Shown here one piece after another: positions 1 through 10,778 of a stretch of DNA of 64,000 nucleotides. Origin of the DNA: Mrakia gelida (taxonomy: Eukaryota > Basidiomycota > Tremellomycetes > Cystofilobasidiales > Mrakiaceae). A program made the position numbers and the translations under genes. The notes under the pieces were generated by a model. The model was not told where the DNA came from and searched no databases. It saw nothing but the letters and a program-made list of their open reading frames with translations. Location of the stretch: contig BRON01000003.1 of NCBI GenBank assembly GCA_024345305.1, positions 1,240,001 to 1,304,000 on the forward strand, given 5' to 3'. How positions within the stretch are numbered: the first letter of the stretch is position 1; each line of letters begins with the position of its first letter.

Positions 1-710
1 AACCTTCCTTGTTCCCTGCCGTGTGGAAGAGACCTGGGGGAAAGGGGAAGAAGGTCAGCTCCTCGTCTCGGTTCTTTCTCAGCTGCACTCTGCCTCCTTC
101 GCGTTCTGACTACATTTTCGGCCTACCTCCCCCCTTGCAGAGCACCGTTGGCTTATTAGGAAGTCTTCGAGCCTCCCAACGACGCGAGTTCTTCGTGTAC
201 TCACAAGCTACTCGAGTTTCATCTGCCAGAGCGCGAGGTGAGTCGGTTCCTCAGCCCTCCCTCCCCCTCGACCCCATCGCTCGCTTTTCTCAGCTTTTCA
301 GCGTATGCATAAGAGCTTCAAGCATCGCTCTCGTCGATGGTGGTGGTTGGGATCTCAACCGAAAACACAACAAAGAAGAGCGAGCCTCGCCAAGGGTCGC
401 TGAGCCTTCGAGTCCCCACTTGTGGTTCCCCTTCCCTCTTCCCTCGTTTTCGCTGTGCTGATCACCTCTCTTCCCCAGCATCTCCAGGTCTCATCATCCC
501 TCGGCGCTATCAAGACTGTTCTGTTCGAAAGGAGAGAGCTCGCTGGCTTCCAACGACGACCATCTCGAGAAAAGGAAACTCGCGCGCTCGTGAGTTCCTC
601 TCTCCTCTCTTTTTCCCCTAGCGTCTTGCTCGAGCGCGCGTCCTTTTGACACGGGTCCCTTTCACTTTCTTCACCATCTTCTGACTGATCTCCCTCTTCG
701 ATTTTTGTCC
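1..710. other. Left edge, no certain gene
   Basis: No protein could be recognised here. There are exon-like blocks on the + strand at 141-237 and 479-589, each bounded by CAG before and GTGAG after, and they keep an open frame into the block starting at 722. They could be upstream exons of the small gene that follows, or spliced 5' leader. The intervening stretches are pyrimidine-rich like the introns elsewhere. Confidence 0.3.
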
Positions 711-1366
711 ATGTTATCCAGCGAGCTTGTCGACATGCTCGTCGCTTTCATCTCGTCTTCCCACCTCGACCGCTCTGCACGCGTCTCTCTCTATCATCTG
801 CGACTTCAGTGAGTCACCTCCCCTCGTCCAACTTCTCGTCGGATTTCTATGCTTGCTATAAAGCGTCGCTCGGTGCTCATCGGTGCTTCTCGTCCATCTC
901 TTCGTCCTGAAACAGAATCATCAACGACTCTTCGACTTTCCCAACGGCTTTCTATCCCTCTTCCGTCCTCTACTACACACAGCCACCTCCACTTCGCCAT
1001 CCTCTCCGTCTCAATCCTTCAGTGGGAATCTTTAGCCTTCGATTGACGTTGGACGGTCGGTCCTCGTCGGTTCAAACGAGAGGAAGGATCAGGCTATGTC
1101 TCTCATCCTCCCTTCTCCCCTCTCTCTCCCCCTTCCCTTCCCCAGCTGATATCAGAAGCGTGCACCTGCACCTTGACCTTTTCATCTACTCCTCAGAACA
1201 ACTCTCGTCGTTGCAGGACTTCAGGAACTCGAGATATAGAGCCAGACGAGTTTGCGATCAGCCTAGTCGGACCGACTCAACTCCTTCGCGGCAACAAAAG
1301 AACGTCGCCAAGAGCGAGCTCCCATCTGGCTTTCTCGCATATCGGAGCTGGACCTCGGTCAGTTGA
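711..1366 (+). CDS. Small F-box-like hypothetical protein
   Basis: Hand-spliced exons 711-808 and 916-1366 give an open frame of about 182 residues ending in TGA. The N terminus starts MLSSELVDMLVAFISSS, which resembles the first helix of fungal F-box proteins (LPxELVDxIxxxI), but no full F-box can be confirmed. The rest is Ser/Pro/Arg-rich with no recognised motif, and the last part may include an unrecognised intron. An acceptor-like CAG at 719-721 lies in the same frame, so the ORF may instead continue from exons at 141-237 and 479-589. It ends 186 nt before the transporter start. The resemblance is an inference; it may be non-coding. Confidence 0.3.
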
Positions 1367-1552
1367 CTGTTCATAGGAGATCGCTGCTATGGAGTTTTTC
1401 GGGTCCTGGATCAACAAAACCCAACTCTGGCGCTTCTTCCTCTCTCTGGCCCCCAACTCGATCTTCATCCAGCCCTTCCTCACCTTCCCTCCCCATCCAC
1501 CTCTTCTTCCTCGCACCCATCCCTCACTGCTCCTCGACTTTCTCTCACCATC

Positions 1553-4500
1553 ATGGCCGACCTTCATCGCCAACAATCCGACATGTCTTCGATGATGCCC
1601 TTCGAGAAGAGCGTCCCAGCGAAGAGGAGTCGATTCGCGTCGAACGTCGCCGACTCTCACGCTAGGACCGTCGCTGAGGTCTCACGCTCGGCTCCTCCTA
1701 TCCCCAAGGAGGTACAGAACTTCCGCACTTACTTCGTGAGCAAATCTTCTGTTCTTCTCTGTTTCTTCCTGGGTTCATTTTCACCGAGGACGAGGCGGAT
1801 GGAGCCGAGTTCCCTGTCTGCCTCCGGTCGAACGTTGCTTCCTGACTCGCCTTCTCGCCTTGCTCTTCTCTAGATCGGAATCCTCGTCTGCTTCGGAGCT
1901 GTTGCTTGTGAGTATACACGTTCTCTACACGTCTCTTCGTCCTCGAACGCTGAACTGACTTCGTTCTCGTCTCACTTTTCCCAGACGGCTACGACACGGT
2001 TCGCTCGCTCCTCTCTCCCTCCCTCCCTCGACCTCTCCACTCTCAATCTAAGCCTCTCTTTGTCTTTCTCGTTGTCAGGGATTCTTCGGAGGAACCCTCG
2101 CTCTCCCTGCCTTCAAGGCTGCCTATGGTCTCGAGGTCGTCGCAGGCGGTCAAACCAAGGCTCAAGTCGACGCTATCTCATCCAACTTGGTTTCTCTCTT
2201 CCAAGGTGGCTCGTTCTTTGGAGCTGGAGCTCAGTTCTACATGACTGAACGTGAGTACAACCACCTTTCCGTCCTCGGTCGCCAGTCGCGTCGGCGAAAA
2301 AGCTGACCTCTCTGTCCCGTTCTCGTTCGCTCCTCTTTCTCAGGCTGGGGGAGGAAGATGAGCATCGTCGTCTCCAACACTATCTTTATCGCCTCAGCCT
2401 TCATGCAGGTGAGTCTCGAGCTCAGGTCGATCGATCTCCCGGCACGCGTCGCTGACACCCAACCTTCTCGTCGTCGACGCAGACCTTCGCCAACGGATCT
2501 GTTGGGATCATGATGGGAGGTCGATTCATCGGAGGATTCGCCATTGGAATCTCCTCTCTCGTCATTCCTGTCTACTTGTCTGAGTTTGCCCCCGCGAACA
2601 TCCGAGGTAAGCTCGACTTTCGTTCTTCTCTCTCTTCGCTCGCGATCTCGACGCGTCCTTCTCGTCGAGTCGATTCGTTCTTCTCCTTCGGAACTTTGCT
2701 GATCCCCCTTCATTATCGCTTCTACCAGGACGTCTCGTTGGGTTCTACGACATGGGGATCCAAGTTGGAACTCTCCTCGGGTGAGCTCACCTCGAATGAA
2801 CGATCTCGGTTCGAACTCGCCAGACCTGACAGTTTTCCCTCGTCTGTCGCCCTCATCTCTCGTCAGCTTCTGGATCAATTACATCCTCGCTTCGTCCATG
2901 AAGCCTTCGAAGATTCAGTGGCAGATCCCCATATTCCTGTGAGTAACCATTGCTCTTTTGACGCGTCGCCGCTTCTGACTGATCTTCCTCTGCTCAGTCA
3001 ACTCGTCCCTGCTGGAGTCCTCCTCGTCGGAATGTTCTTCATCCCGGAAACTCCTAGATGGCTCATGTCGAAGCACGTTAGTCAACCGGTCAACTTTCAA
3101 ACGCGTTTCGTCGAGCAGATGCTGACGCCGTCTCCCCTGTTCTCGCTCTTCCGTTCCTTCTACGCGACTCTTGCAGCGCTACGAGGAAGCTGCCGCCACC
3201 CTCTCTAGGGTCCGAAACCTTCCCGTTGACCACGAGTACGTCGCGTGGGAGCTCGAGCAGACTCGAGAGCAGGTCGAAGCGGAGGATTTGATCCGAGGCG
3301 ACGACGGGAATCTCAAGCTCGTCAAGCAGCTCTTCCAAGCTAAAGGTCACCGATACCGACTCTTCCTCGGAATGGCTCTGATCACTTTCAAGACGTGAGT
3401 CTGCTACGTCTCTCGCTTTTCTGCGATGCTGACCCTCTCGTTTGGGACGTTCGTTCGACCTGCAGCTTCTCCGGCGTGCAAGCGATCAACTACTACTCGC
3501 CTCGAATCTTCGAGCAGTTAGGATTCAAGGGATCCAAGAACTCTCTATTCGCTACCGGTATCTACGGGTTCGTTCTCCCCTTCTTCTTCCTGCACCCTGC
3601 TCCCTTCATTTCTTCTGAGGGCTGACCGCTCCTCTCTCGCGCGACGCCTTGCCCTTCGCTTTCGCAGGACCGTCAAGTTCGTCTTCACCGTCATCTTCGG
3701 CCTCTTCATCGTCGACCGAATCGGTCGACGTCGTCCTCTCATGGTAGGATCCCTCGTCGGATCCTTCTGTCTCTTCTTCATGGGCGCCTACCTCACCGCC
3801 GCTGGCCCTCGAGACGGAACGAACACGACGCGAACTGTCGGAGACTACTTCTGCATTACGTTTCTTTTCCTCTACGCTGCTAACTATTGTTTGGGATGGA
3901 ACTCGTGAGTACACAGTCCCTGGGAGCACGGCCTGAGGTGGGAGGAAGGGCGGAGTGCGTCGCGTCGCGTCGCGTCCCGTCGTTTCTGACGGTCTTCTTC
4001 CCTCTTCTCTTCCCTCTTCCTCTCCCACAGCGTCCCTCTCACCTTGATCTCGGAGATTTTCACCCAAAGGTTCCGAACTCTTTCGATGACCTTCTGCTTG
4101 ATGTGGCAATGGTGAGTTCGGATGCGAAGAACCGAAAGCGACCTCCGTCCATCGGTTCTCCCTCTCGTCTCGAACGCACTCGAGCTGACTCCTCTTCTCC
4201 CTTATTTCTTGCCGCCCAGGCTCAACACCTTCTCCATCGTCAAGATCATGCCCAGTGCGTTCACGCCTTCACTCCCTTTCTCTCGTTGTCTTCTCGTCGC
4301 TCTCTAAATCGAGCGAGTCGTCGAGACCAAAAAACTGACACGTCTCTCGCCTCTTCTCTCGCCCTTGTCCAAGTCTCCCTCACCAACCTCGGCTCCCGAA
4401 CTTATTTCATCTTCGGATCCATCTTCGGAACAGCGTCCATCTTCGTTTACTTCCTCATCCCAGAGACGACAGTCAGTTTTCTTTCTTCCCTCTTCCGTCC

Positions 4501-4774
4501 CTGCTCGCATCGACGCGTCTTCGCGTGACTGACCCTCCTCTCCCTCCTTTGTCCGTACTCCCAGGGTCTTCCCCTCGAAGCCATGGACCAGCTCTTCGGA
4601 GGCATCCAACGAACCGATGCCGAAGCAGCCGTGCTCGACTACTCTGGAATGGAGAAGACTAAGAACGACGGCACGTCGCAGCACATCGAGAACTTGGGAG
4701 TTAAGGGAGAGGGAGGAGCCGTTGCTTCGATGCCCACCATGCCTGTTCTTTACGAGAAGGAGGGAAGGGCTTAG
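1553..4774 (+). CDS. MFS sugar/quinate-type transporter
   Basis: Sixteen exons (1553-1735, 1874-1907, 1985-1998, 2079-2250, 2344-2408, 2483-2606, 2729-2780, 2867-2938, 2998-3076, 3177-3394, 3466-3567, 3668-3904, 4031-4111, 4220-4254, 4374-4471, 4565-4774) join without a frame break to 591 residues. The product is a 12-helix plasma-membrane symporter of the sugar porter family: it has the WGRK loop after TM2, the [10 protein letters not shown] stretch in TM4, PETPRWL after TM6, DRIGRRRP in the second-half loop, and [15 protein letters not shown] after TM12, the signature ending of fungal sugar and quinate carriers. The substrate cannot be read from sequence; the ending fits quinate/hexose permease-like proteins. 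Exon 3 is only 14 nt. The last intron uses a GTCAGT donor (4472), and the intron before it ends in AAG rather than CAG. A damaged relative lies at 23.8 kb. Confidence 0.93.
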
Positions 4775-5401
4775 GTGATGGTGAGTGCACTGTTTTTGAG
4801 GGGGTGAGGGAACAACGAGCGCGAGCTGACCTCTTCGTTTCGTTCTCTTTCCACCTCGCTCTTCGACGTTCCTAGCTTCACCTCTTTTCACTTGTGTTCT
4901 GTTGCCTTCACTAGCTTTTTTCACTCTTTGTTTTCTTTCAGGCTTTCTTGTTCTCCTCGCTTTTTTTACTCTAGTCATGCCTCCGTCACGGTTTCTCTTC
5001 TCTAATCTCTTCGATCTCGATGTACTTCTGTTTCCTTCCTACTCGACGCGACTCTCTCCCTCCCTTCCCTTCTCTCCCTCGAGACTGCTTCTTCCTCTCC
5101 CTATCGGCCTCAGCTCAGGACGTAAGCGGAAAGTTCATCAAGATCAACGAGAGCACGAGGCAAAGGCAGGAAAGAAAGATTGTAAGGATGAAGAGCGAGC
5201 GCACGAAGGCAAAAACAACGAGGAAAGGAGAGCGAGAGAGATCATAAACCACGTAAAAGGGAAGACAATGAGGCCAAGAGAGCACTACTAGGGGGACCAC
5301 AGAAGCAACACGAAAAAAGGAGCAGGCGAACACACGCGCGCCCGGAAACGAAAAGGAACGAGAAACAACTCAAAGCACGCGTCGTCTCCCCCTCATCATC
5401 A
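4775..5401. other. Convergent 3' region
   Basis: About 630 nt between the stop codons of the transporter (+) and the GRF protein (-). It holds 3' untranslated sequence of both; a GTGAG/CTGAC pair just after the transporter stop suggests a possible 3'UTR intron. I see no gene. Confidence 0.6.
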
Positions 5402-6939
5402 TCATCCCCTCCCAACCCTCCTCCCCCCCTCCAGAACCTCCAACCTCCTCAACCACGTCTCCCTCTCCTCCTCCCAGTCCCCCTCTTTAGCCTTCAACCC
5501 AATCACCTCATCCACCATCTCCGCGTACTCCCCTTCCAGCCGCTTCACCTCGTCAGCAAGGGACGTCTTCTCCTCTCGGAGTTTGGCGTTCTGGGAGCGG
5601 AGGAAATCGATGGTCTTTTTGTCGGCGAGGTTGGGAGTTGGTTTGGAGGGGGAGGTGGGTGGGGTTTGGAGGATGGTGGTGGTGGTGGGTTTGGAGGAGG
5701 AGGAGAGGTTTTGCTGTTCCGAACGAAAACGACGCGTCCCGGTCAGCTTCAGGTTTCGCTCCTCCTCCTCCTCCCCACTTTTCCTCCCCAACACGAAACA
5801 ACAAAGACGCGCCACTCACCTCAGCTCTCATCCTAACCATATTCTCCTCAATCGCCTTCCTCCTCTTCTCCTTCTGAGTGGCCTCGTAATCGCTTCCCTC
5901 CTCCTCCTCGTCGTCCCCTCGCGCTCTCTTCTTCCCCTTCCCCTTCGCGTCCCTGAACCTGAACTTTTCCTCCTTCCTCCCAGCCTGCAACATCTGCACC
6001 TGCTCGCCATCCGTATCCCATTGAGCGTCATCTTCAACGATCTCGTCCTCCTCGACCAGGACCTGCTTCTTCTTCGTCTTCTCCCTCTCGTCTTGTTCCT
6101 CGTCCTCGTCGACATCGCTAGGCCAGTCGGGCGAGGGTTCCCTCTGAGTCTGAGGACGGAGGTTTATCTTGTTGGCTGTGGTGGATTTGGGAGGAGTGGG
6201 GAGGGAGGAGGAGGGTTTGGTGTTGTTCTTGGTGGGGGTTGAGTGAGCTGCGTTGGGGAGGGAGGAGGAGGGAGGTCGACCGATGGTCTGGAGTTGGGAG
6301 GCAGAGGGGACGCCTCCTGCTCGGGCGTTGAGGACTCGGATGAGGTGCGGGTCGTCGGCCCAGACTGAAGAGGAGCATAAGAGCGGAGAGGGAGGGGAAG
6401 AAACGGGAGAGCAGGTCAGGGAAGAGAGAGAGGGAGAAGCGAGGAGGATGTTGAATGACGATCCGACGACAACTCGACTGACTGAAGAAGTTGCAGGACG
6501 GTTTCTGGAGGAAGAGGAGCAGAAGGAGAATCAGCTTTGTGAGGGATATGTGAGAGAATGTGGAGTATGCTAACCTGATCACAAGCGTAGAAGTCTCTGT
6601 AAGAACGAAGGAGAGCGAGAGGGATCAGAACGGAAGAGGGTCGGGATGGCGGGAAAGGAAGGTCGAGCTCACCGATCTGGGTTGGCAGCTGTTCGAGCAC
6701 GGAGAAAGCCATGTCAGCCATCCATCCAGCATGCACAGACTCGAAGGAAGATGATCTCACCAGTACGACTAGTCCTGAAGACGGCCTGGATCGGAGGAAG
6801 GTCAGTGAGAGAAGGGAGGAGTTGAGTCGCGGAGCTCAGGAGGAGAGAAGGTCGAGCTGACCTCCTTGCCATGTCCTACGCAGTTGATCATCCCTTCAGC
6901 ATCCACAGCCTTTTCGGCCTTCTCGGCTTGCCAAGACAT
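5402..6939 (-). CDS. GRF-type zinc-finger protein with C-terminal coiled coil
   Basis: Seven exons (6862-6939, 6761-6785, 6673-6688, 6575-6596, 6483-6504, 5820-6364, 5402-5713) sum to 1020 nt, 339 residues. Residues about 17-60 form a GRF zinc finger: INCVGHGKE, then NPDRDFYACD, then PSCNFFIWADDP; the Cys/His/Cys/Cys spacing and the FxWADD ending are typical. GRF fingers bind single-stranded nucleic acid and occur in topoisomerase III, NEIL3 and APE2-like DNA-repair proteins. A Ser/Thr/Pro-rich linker, an acidic/basic low-complexity stretch and a heptad-like coiled coil (about residues 260-330) follow. No enzymatic domain is visible, so a DNA- or RNA-binding adaptor is likely (inference). The start has a short leader and a 197-bp divergent promoter shared with the PAAF1-like gene. 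The finger is split over five exons, four of them 16-25 nt, and two introns use GTCAGC/GTCAGT donors. Confidence 0.88.
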
Positions 6940-7136
6940 GTCGGCTCAATCGAAGGAAAAGAATAGAAGAAAAGGGGAGGGAGGAGATGGGCGTTGCTGG
7001 GGAGGATAGGGTCGATTTCGTTTCAGTCGAAGAGGTCAGCTCCTTTCTCCCTCTTCTCCGTCATCGCCTTTCGAGAAAATCTTCCCTTTCGACTCTTCCC
7101 CTTCAATCAGCCTTGCTCGACTCTTTCCTTGCCGAC
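6940..7136. promoter_or_regulatory. Shared divergent promoter, 197 bp
   Basis: The intergenic space between the start codons of the GRF-finger gene (-) and the PAAF1-like gene (+) must carry both promoters. It is short, with a GA-rich half and a CT-rich half and no clear TATA box. A GTCAG stretch near 7034 resembles the branch or donor sequences, so one 5' leader may be spliced. Confidence 0.5.
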
Positions 7137-8988
7137 ATGAGCTCTTCCACATCCCTCAAAGTGACGGCCTTGCCTTACATCAACCTCCAACCCGATTTCG
7201 CCTCTGTCATTCGAGATGTCTCTCAATCCGTCGTTCGTTCGGAGGAGTTCTGGGTTTCTGGGTACTGGGAGGGGAAGAAGAGCGTTCATGGAAAGGTGAG
7301 TAATCTTAACCTCTTTGCACCAAGAGAAGGACGGGAGCTGCTCGACGAGCGAGGGAAGGAAACCGTCGAGCTCATCATCACCTCCTCCCTTCTCCTTCTT
7401 CCTTTCTCGTTCTCTCTCGCTTCAAACGAACGCAGGTACGCTGTTCGATCGACGAAGACGGAGATCTCAAGATAACCACCTCAGGAGGAGTCGTCCTTGC
7501 TCCCATCGGAGAGGATAGCAGCGTCAGTCCCGAGGCTCTTGAGGGAAAAGGAAGGAGGCGACGACGTGAGCTTCCACGTCGAGCTCACCTTCTTCATCTC
7601 CTTTCCATTTCTGCCCTTCTTCGTTCGTCTTATATCTACAGGCCCCCCTCAAGATCTCCTTCCCTTCCCTCGGTATCCCTCCAACGACAGTCCGACAACC
7701 TCGCCAAACCATCAGGCCTTCAAAGACTTCTGCCGTGAGTCTTCGTCTCCCGCTCGTCTCTCCATCTCCTCGTCGCCCTCTCCCTCGCTCTCAAACCTTC
7801 TCTGACCCTCTTCATCTCGCTTTTCTTTCTGCAGTTCCCCAAATCCCTCAACTCCTTCGCCCTCTCCTCAACTCAACCCCTCCTCGCCTTAGCAGGCGAC
7901 GACGGAGCTCTCCTCGTTCAATCCACCACCTCCTCCAGCACCTCCTCCTCTTCTTCTCCTCCTCTCGTCCTCAAAGAAGCCATCGGCGACATCCTCTCCA
8001 CAACCTTCTTCCCTTCCGGAACCGTCACCCTCTCCACCACCCTCACCTCCACCCTCCTCATCCACTCGGCTCTCCCTCCCAACTCCTCTTCAACCTCACC
8101 CTCCAACGCGCCGGTGAGGACGTTGAAAGGCCACACCCGCCCCGTGACGTGCAGTGCCATCCTCGGAAGGGGGAAGAACGTGCTGAGTGGGAGTAAGGAT
8201 AGGACGGCGAAGAGGTGGGATGTTGCGAAGGCGGAGGTGGTGGGGAGTTTGGAGTTTGGGGAGGAGGTTTGGTGTCTTGCGAGCGAAGCTACGAGTGAGG
8301 GGAAGGGGGAGGGAGAGGAGGAGGAGACGAAGAGGGTCTGGGTCGGATTGAAGAGTGGTGGGGTTTGGAGGTTGGACGTGGAAGGGGAGGGGGTGTTGAG
8401 GAACAGTGGGGTTGGGGTTGAGGGTGGGAAGGAGGGAGGGGTGAACGCGATTGCTGTTTCGGTGAGTCTTGCGTTTTGTTTGGTCCGTCCTCGAAGGCTT
8501 GTGATCCAACGAGGTTCGAACCTCAAGGGCATCGGCCTTCACTTTTCGTCGGACTGCTCCCCTGACTCACACTCTCGTCGTTTCCCGAATCACTGACGCG
8601 TCTCCCCCCTCCACTCTCCCTCCCCTCCTGACCAACCCAGTCAACCCTCCTCGCAACCGCCACCGACTCCGGGATCCTCTCCATCTACTTCCTTCCCCTC
8701 CCCTCCTCCTGTCCCTCCTCTCCACCTACCTTGCTCGCCAAACTCCGTCGCTCCCCAGGAGCCATCAACTCCCTCGCCTTCCTCCCCGACGGTCGTCTCC
8801 TCGTCGGAGGAGAAGACGGCATGCCTTGGATTGCGGCGGCGGACCTCCAGACGCTTGATGAAGGGGGGCTGACCTGGGGAGTGAGCGAGGAACTTGCTGG
8901 GTGGGAGGATCCGATCGTTTGTGTCAGGGTTGGGGAGAAGGGAGAGGTTTGGGTTGGGAGTGGGAAGGAGGGGGTTGGGAGGTATTGA
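7137..8988 (+). CDS. PAAF1/Rpn14-like WD40 proteasome assembly factor
   Basis: Exons 7137-7295, 7436-7522, 7642-7734, 7835-8461 and 8641-8988 total 1314 nt, 437 residues. The N-terminal region (FWVSGYWEGKKSVHG, then VRCSIDEDGDLKIT) aligns in layout with animal PAAF1, where a WLSC...GKPSLYG segment precedes the repeats. The WD repeat with LKGHTRPVTC and RGKNVLSGSKDRTAKRWD corresponds to the PAAF1 motif RGRNVVSASRDGTARLWD. PAAF1/Rpn14 binds Rpt ATPases and chaperones assembly of the 19S regulatory particle in cytosol and nucleus. Low-complexity Ser/Thr and Glu/Gly insertions lengthen two blades. Exon 2 ends at a GTCAGT donor (7523); using the GTGAG 40 nt later would break the frame. The family assignment rests on remembered alignment and should be checked by search. 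Confidence 0.78.
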
Positions 8989-9406
8989 TCGAGTCGCATT
9001 TGATCTTCGTATGTATCTTGTTTCGTTTTCCTTGGTGGCGCGGGTTGAGAGAGGGAGAAAGAGACGGCGAGAGGAGAGAAAGAGACGCGTCGACGAGCAT
9101 CAAAGTCGTGTTCGTTTTTCGGGCTCTTTCCTTTCTTTCCTTCAGTCTTCCAGGAAGCCAACACAGAGACGAGGAGACGTAGAAGGTGACATGGTATCGT
9201 GACGTTGCGTTTCGTAAACAAAGAGCTGGATATGGAGAGTGGTCGAAGACTGATCGAAGGACTAGTCTAGAGAGGGGACGCGTTGGGACGGAGTGGGAGT
9301 TGTCAGATCGAGTTTGTTCGTCCTTGAACCTCGACGGCGAAAGAGAGATACTCACGGAATGTAGACTCTCCATTAATGAGAGTTCGATTTGAGGTTCGAG
9401 GGACGT
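8989..9406. other. Convergent 3' region
   Basis: Untranslated sequence between the PAAF1-like stop and the BTB-protein stop. A GTGAG on the minus strand just downstream of the BTB stop suggests a 3'UTR intron. No gene seen. Confidence 0.5.
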
Positions 9407-10309
9407 TTAGAGGTCCTGCGGGAGAGAAGAGGGAACAATCAGCGAACGTGTCGGTCGAGGAAGACGAAGATGAAGTGAGCTCACCGTCAAGGTAGCAGCG
9501 AGGGCCTCCCAGTTCTGAGAAGAGCAAAAGACGTCCTCTTGCATCTTGCTGAGACGGATGAAGAGAGGGAAGGGGAACCGCTCCAGAAACTGGGTCGGGA
9601 TGGAGGAGAGAAGGTGTCCAGGGGAGGCCTCCCCCGCTACCAGTGTCGTCGCGAACACGTAGGTCCCCTTGTTATAGCAGGTTTGGCAGTAGGCTTCCCC
9701 ATTGCTGATAGAAGTGGTAGGAGGGAGGACGCGTCCGAACTTGGCTAGCGCTGCTCGAGCGAGATTGGGTTGGTGGTAGACGACGGCGGCTCCAAAGACG
9801 AAGGGAGGATTGATGGCGATGAACGGCTCGAGGAATCGGACGGCAGTCTCGTTGACGAAGGGAGCGTCGTATTTGTCTCCCATCCGGAGGAGGCTGTGAC
9901 CACAGAGAGTCACCAGAGATCAGCTCTTGTGGTAGCAGGGGGGACAGGGAAGCGACGAGGAAGCGACGAACGAGGAGGGAGGAACCAAGCGAGCTCACCT
10001 TCCGACCTGCTCCAGCTCCAAAGCCTTCGGTCTCACCACGTCCTTCACCACGAACCTCAGGAACCTTTCCAAGTCCTCCGCGCCGTCCTCCAGAGTCATC
10101 ACAACCTTCCCATCCTCCTTCTCCTGCTGAGGGGAATCCGGATGGGCCGTTTCGAAGAGGTCGTCGAAAGTTCCTGAGCTCGCCTGAAGTTGGAGTCGAC
10201 GGACGTGGAAAGCCGTGGTTTTCTGTGAGCTGATGAGAACAACGTCTGCTCGGGGATCGTGGAAGTCTGGGTGGACGGTTGGAGTGGGAGTGGGAGCTTC
10301 TTTGGACAT
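9407..10309 (-). CDS. BTB/POZ domain protein
   Basis: Exons 9999-10309, 9485-9893 and 9407-9415 total 729 nt, 242 residues; the last coding exon has just nine nucleotides (Asp-Leu-stop). Residues about 17-120 are a fungal BTB fold: FHDPRADVVLISS, then FHVRRLQLQASSGTFDDLFE, and LLRMGDKYDAP, which corresponds to the LLxLADKYD helix of BTB proteins. The C-terminal half is the helical, Cys-containing tail seen in fungal BTB proteins without Kelch or MATH domains. BTB domains dimerise and often link substrates to Cul3 ligases, but no partner can be read here. The start lies 469 bp from the divergent DHA2 transporter. Confidence 0.85.
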
Positions 10310-10778
10310 CTGAAGAGAGGGAGGGAGGAAGAGACGATGGAGGTCGACGAACAGGAAGGAGCGATTCCAAACGCTCGTCGAGCTTGGCTGTTTTCTCCCG
10401 TCGCCCACCGTCGTCAAGGAAGATTTTCTCAAGCAGCGTCACCATGGTCCCTCAGCATGCCCTCCGGTCGTCGTCTCGCAGATTTAAAACGCCGGTTCCG
10501 TGCAATCTACTGCCTCCACCCTTCGATCAAGCTTTCGATGGGGAACCCTCGCTTCTCCCCCCTTCACCTCCACACCTCAGAAGCTGACTTATCATGCAAA
10601 TCTACTGCTGTTTCGCTGATTCACCCTCGACCACCACGACCCTCCACTCGGATTCGTGCTTTCTGACCCTTCGTTCGCTCTCAACGTCCATTCTCAAAGC
10701 TTCTTCGACCCTCCTCGTTTCTCGTGCCCCCTCGCCCTCCTTCCTTCAAACCTCCCTCCCTCCCCTCCTTCTCGATCC
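10310..10778. promoter_or_regulatory. Divergent promoter region, 469 bp
   Basis: This is the space between the divergent BTB gene (-) and DHA2 transporter gene (+) start codons. It is CT-rich toward the transporter start. I see no recognisable operator; a TTATCATGCAAAT stretch at about 10589-10601 contains an octamer-like ATGCAAAT sequence, of unknown meaning in fungi. Confidence 0.45.

Noticed and set aside
3606..4109. Minus-strand ORF opposite the transporter
   Set aside because: Antisense shadow of conserved transporter exons, charged low-complexity content without a domain.
5400..5770. CRISPR-like or tandem repeats in the CT-/GGT-rich stretches
   Set aside because: They are low-complexity codon runs of coding exons; there are no spaced identical repeats, and the genome is eukaryotic.
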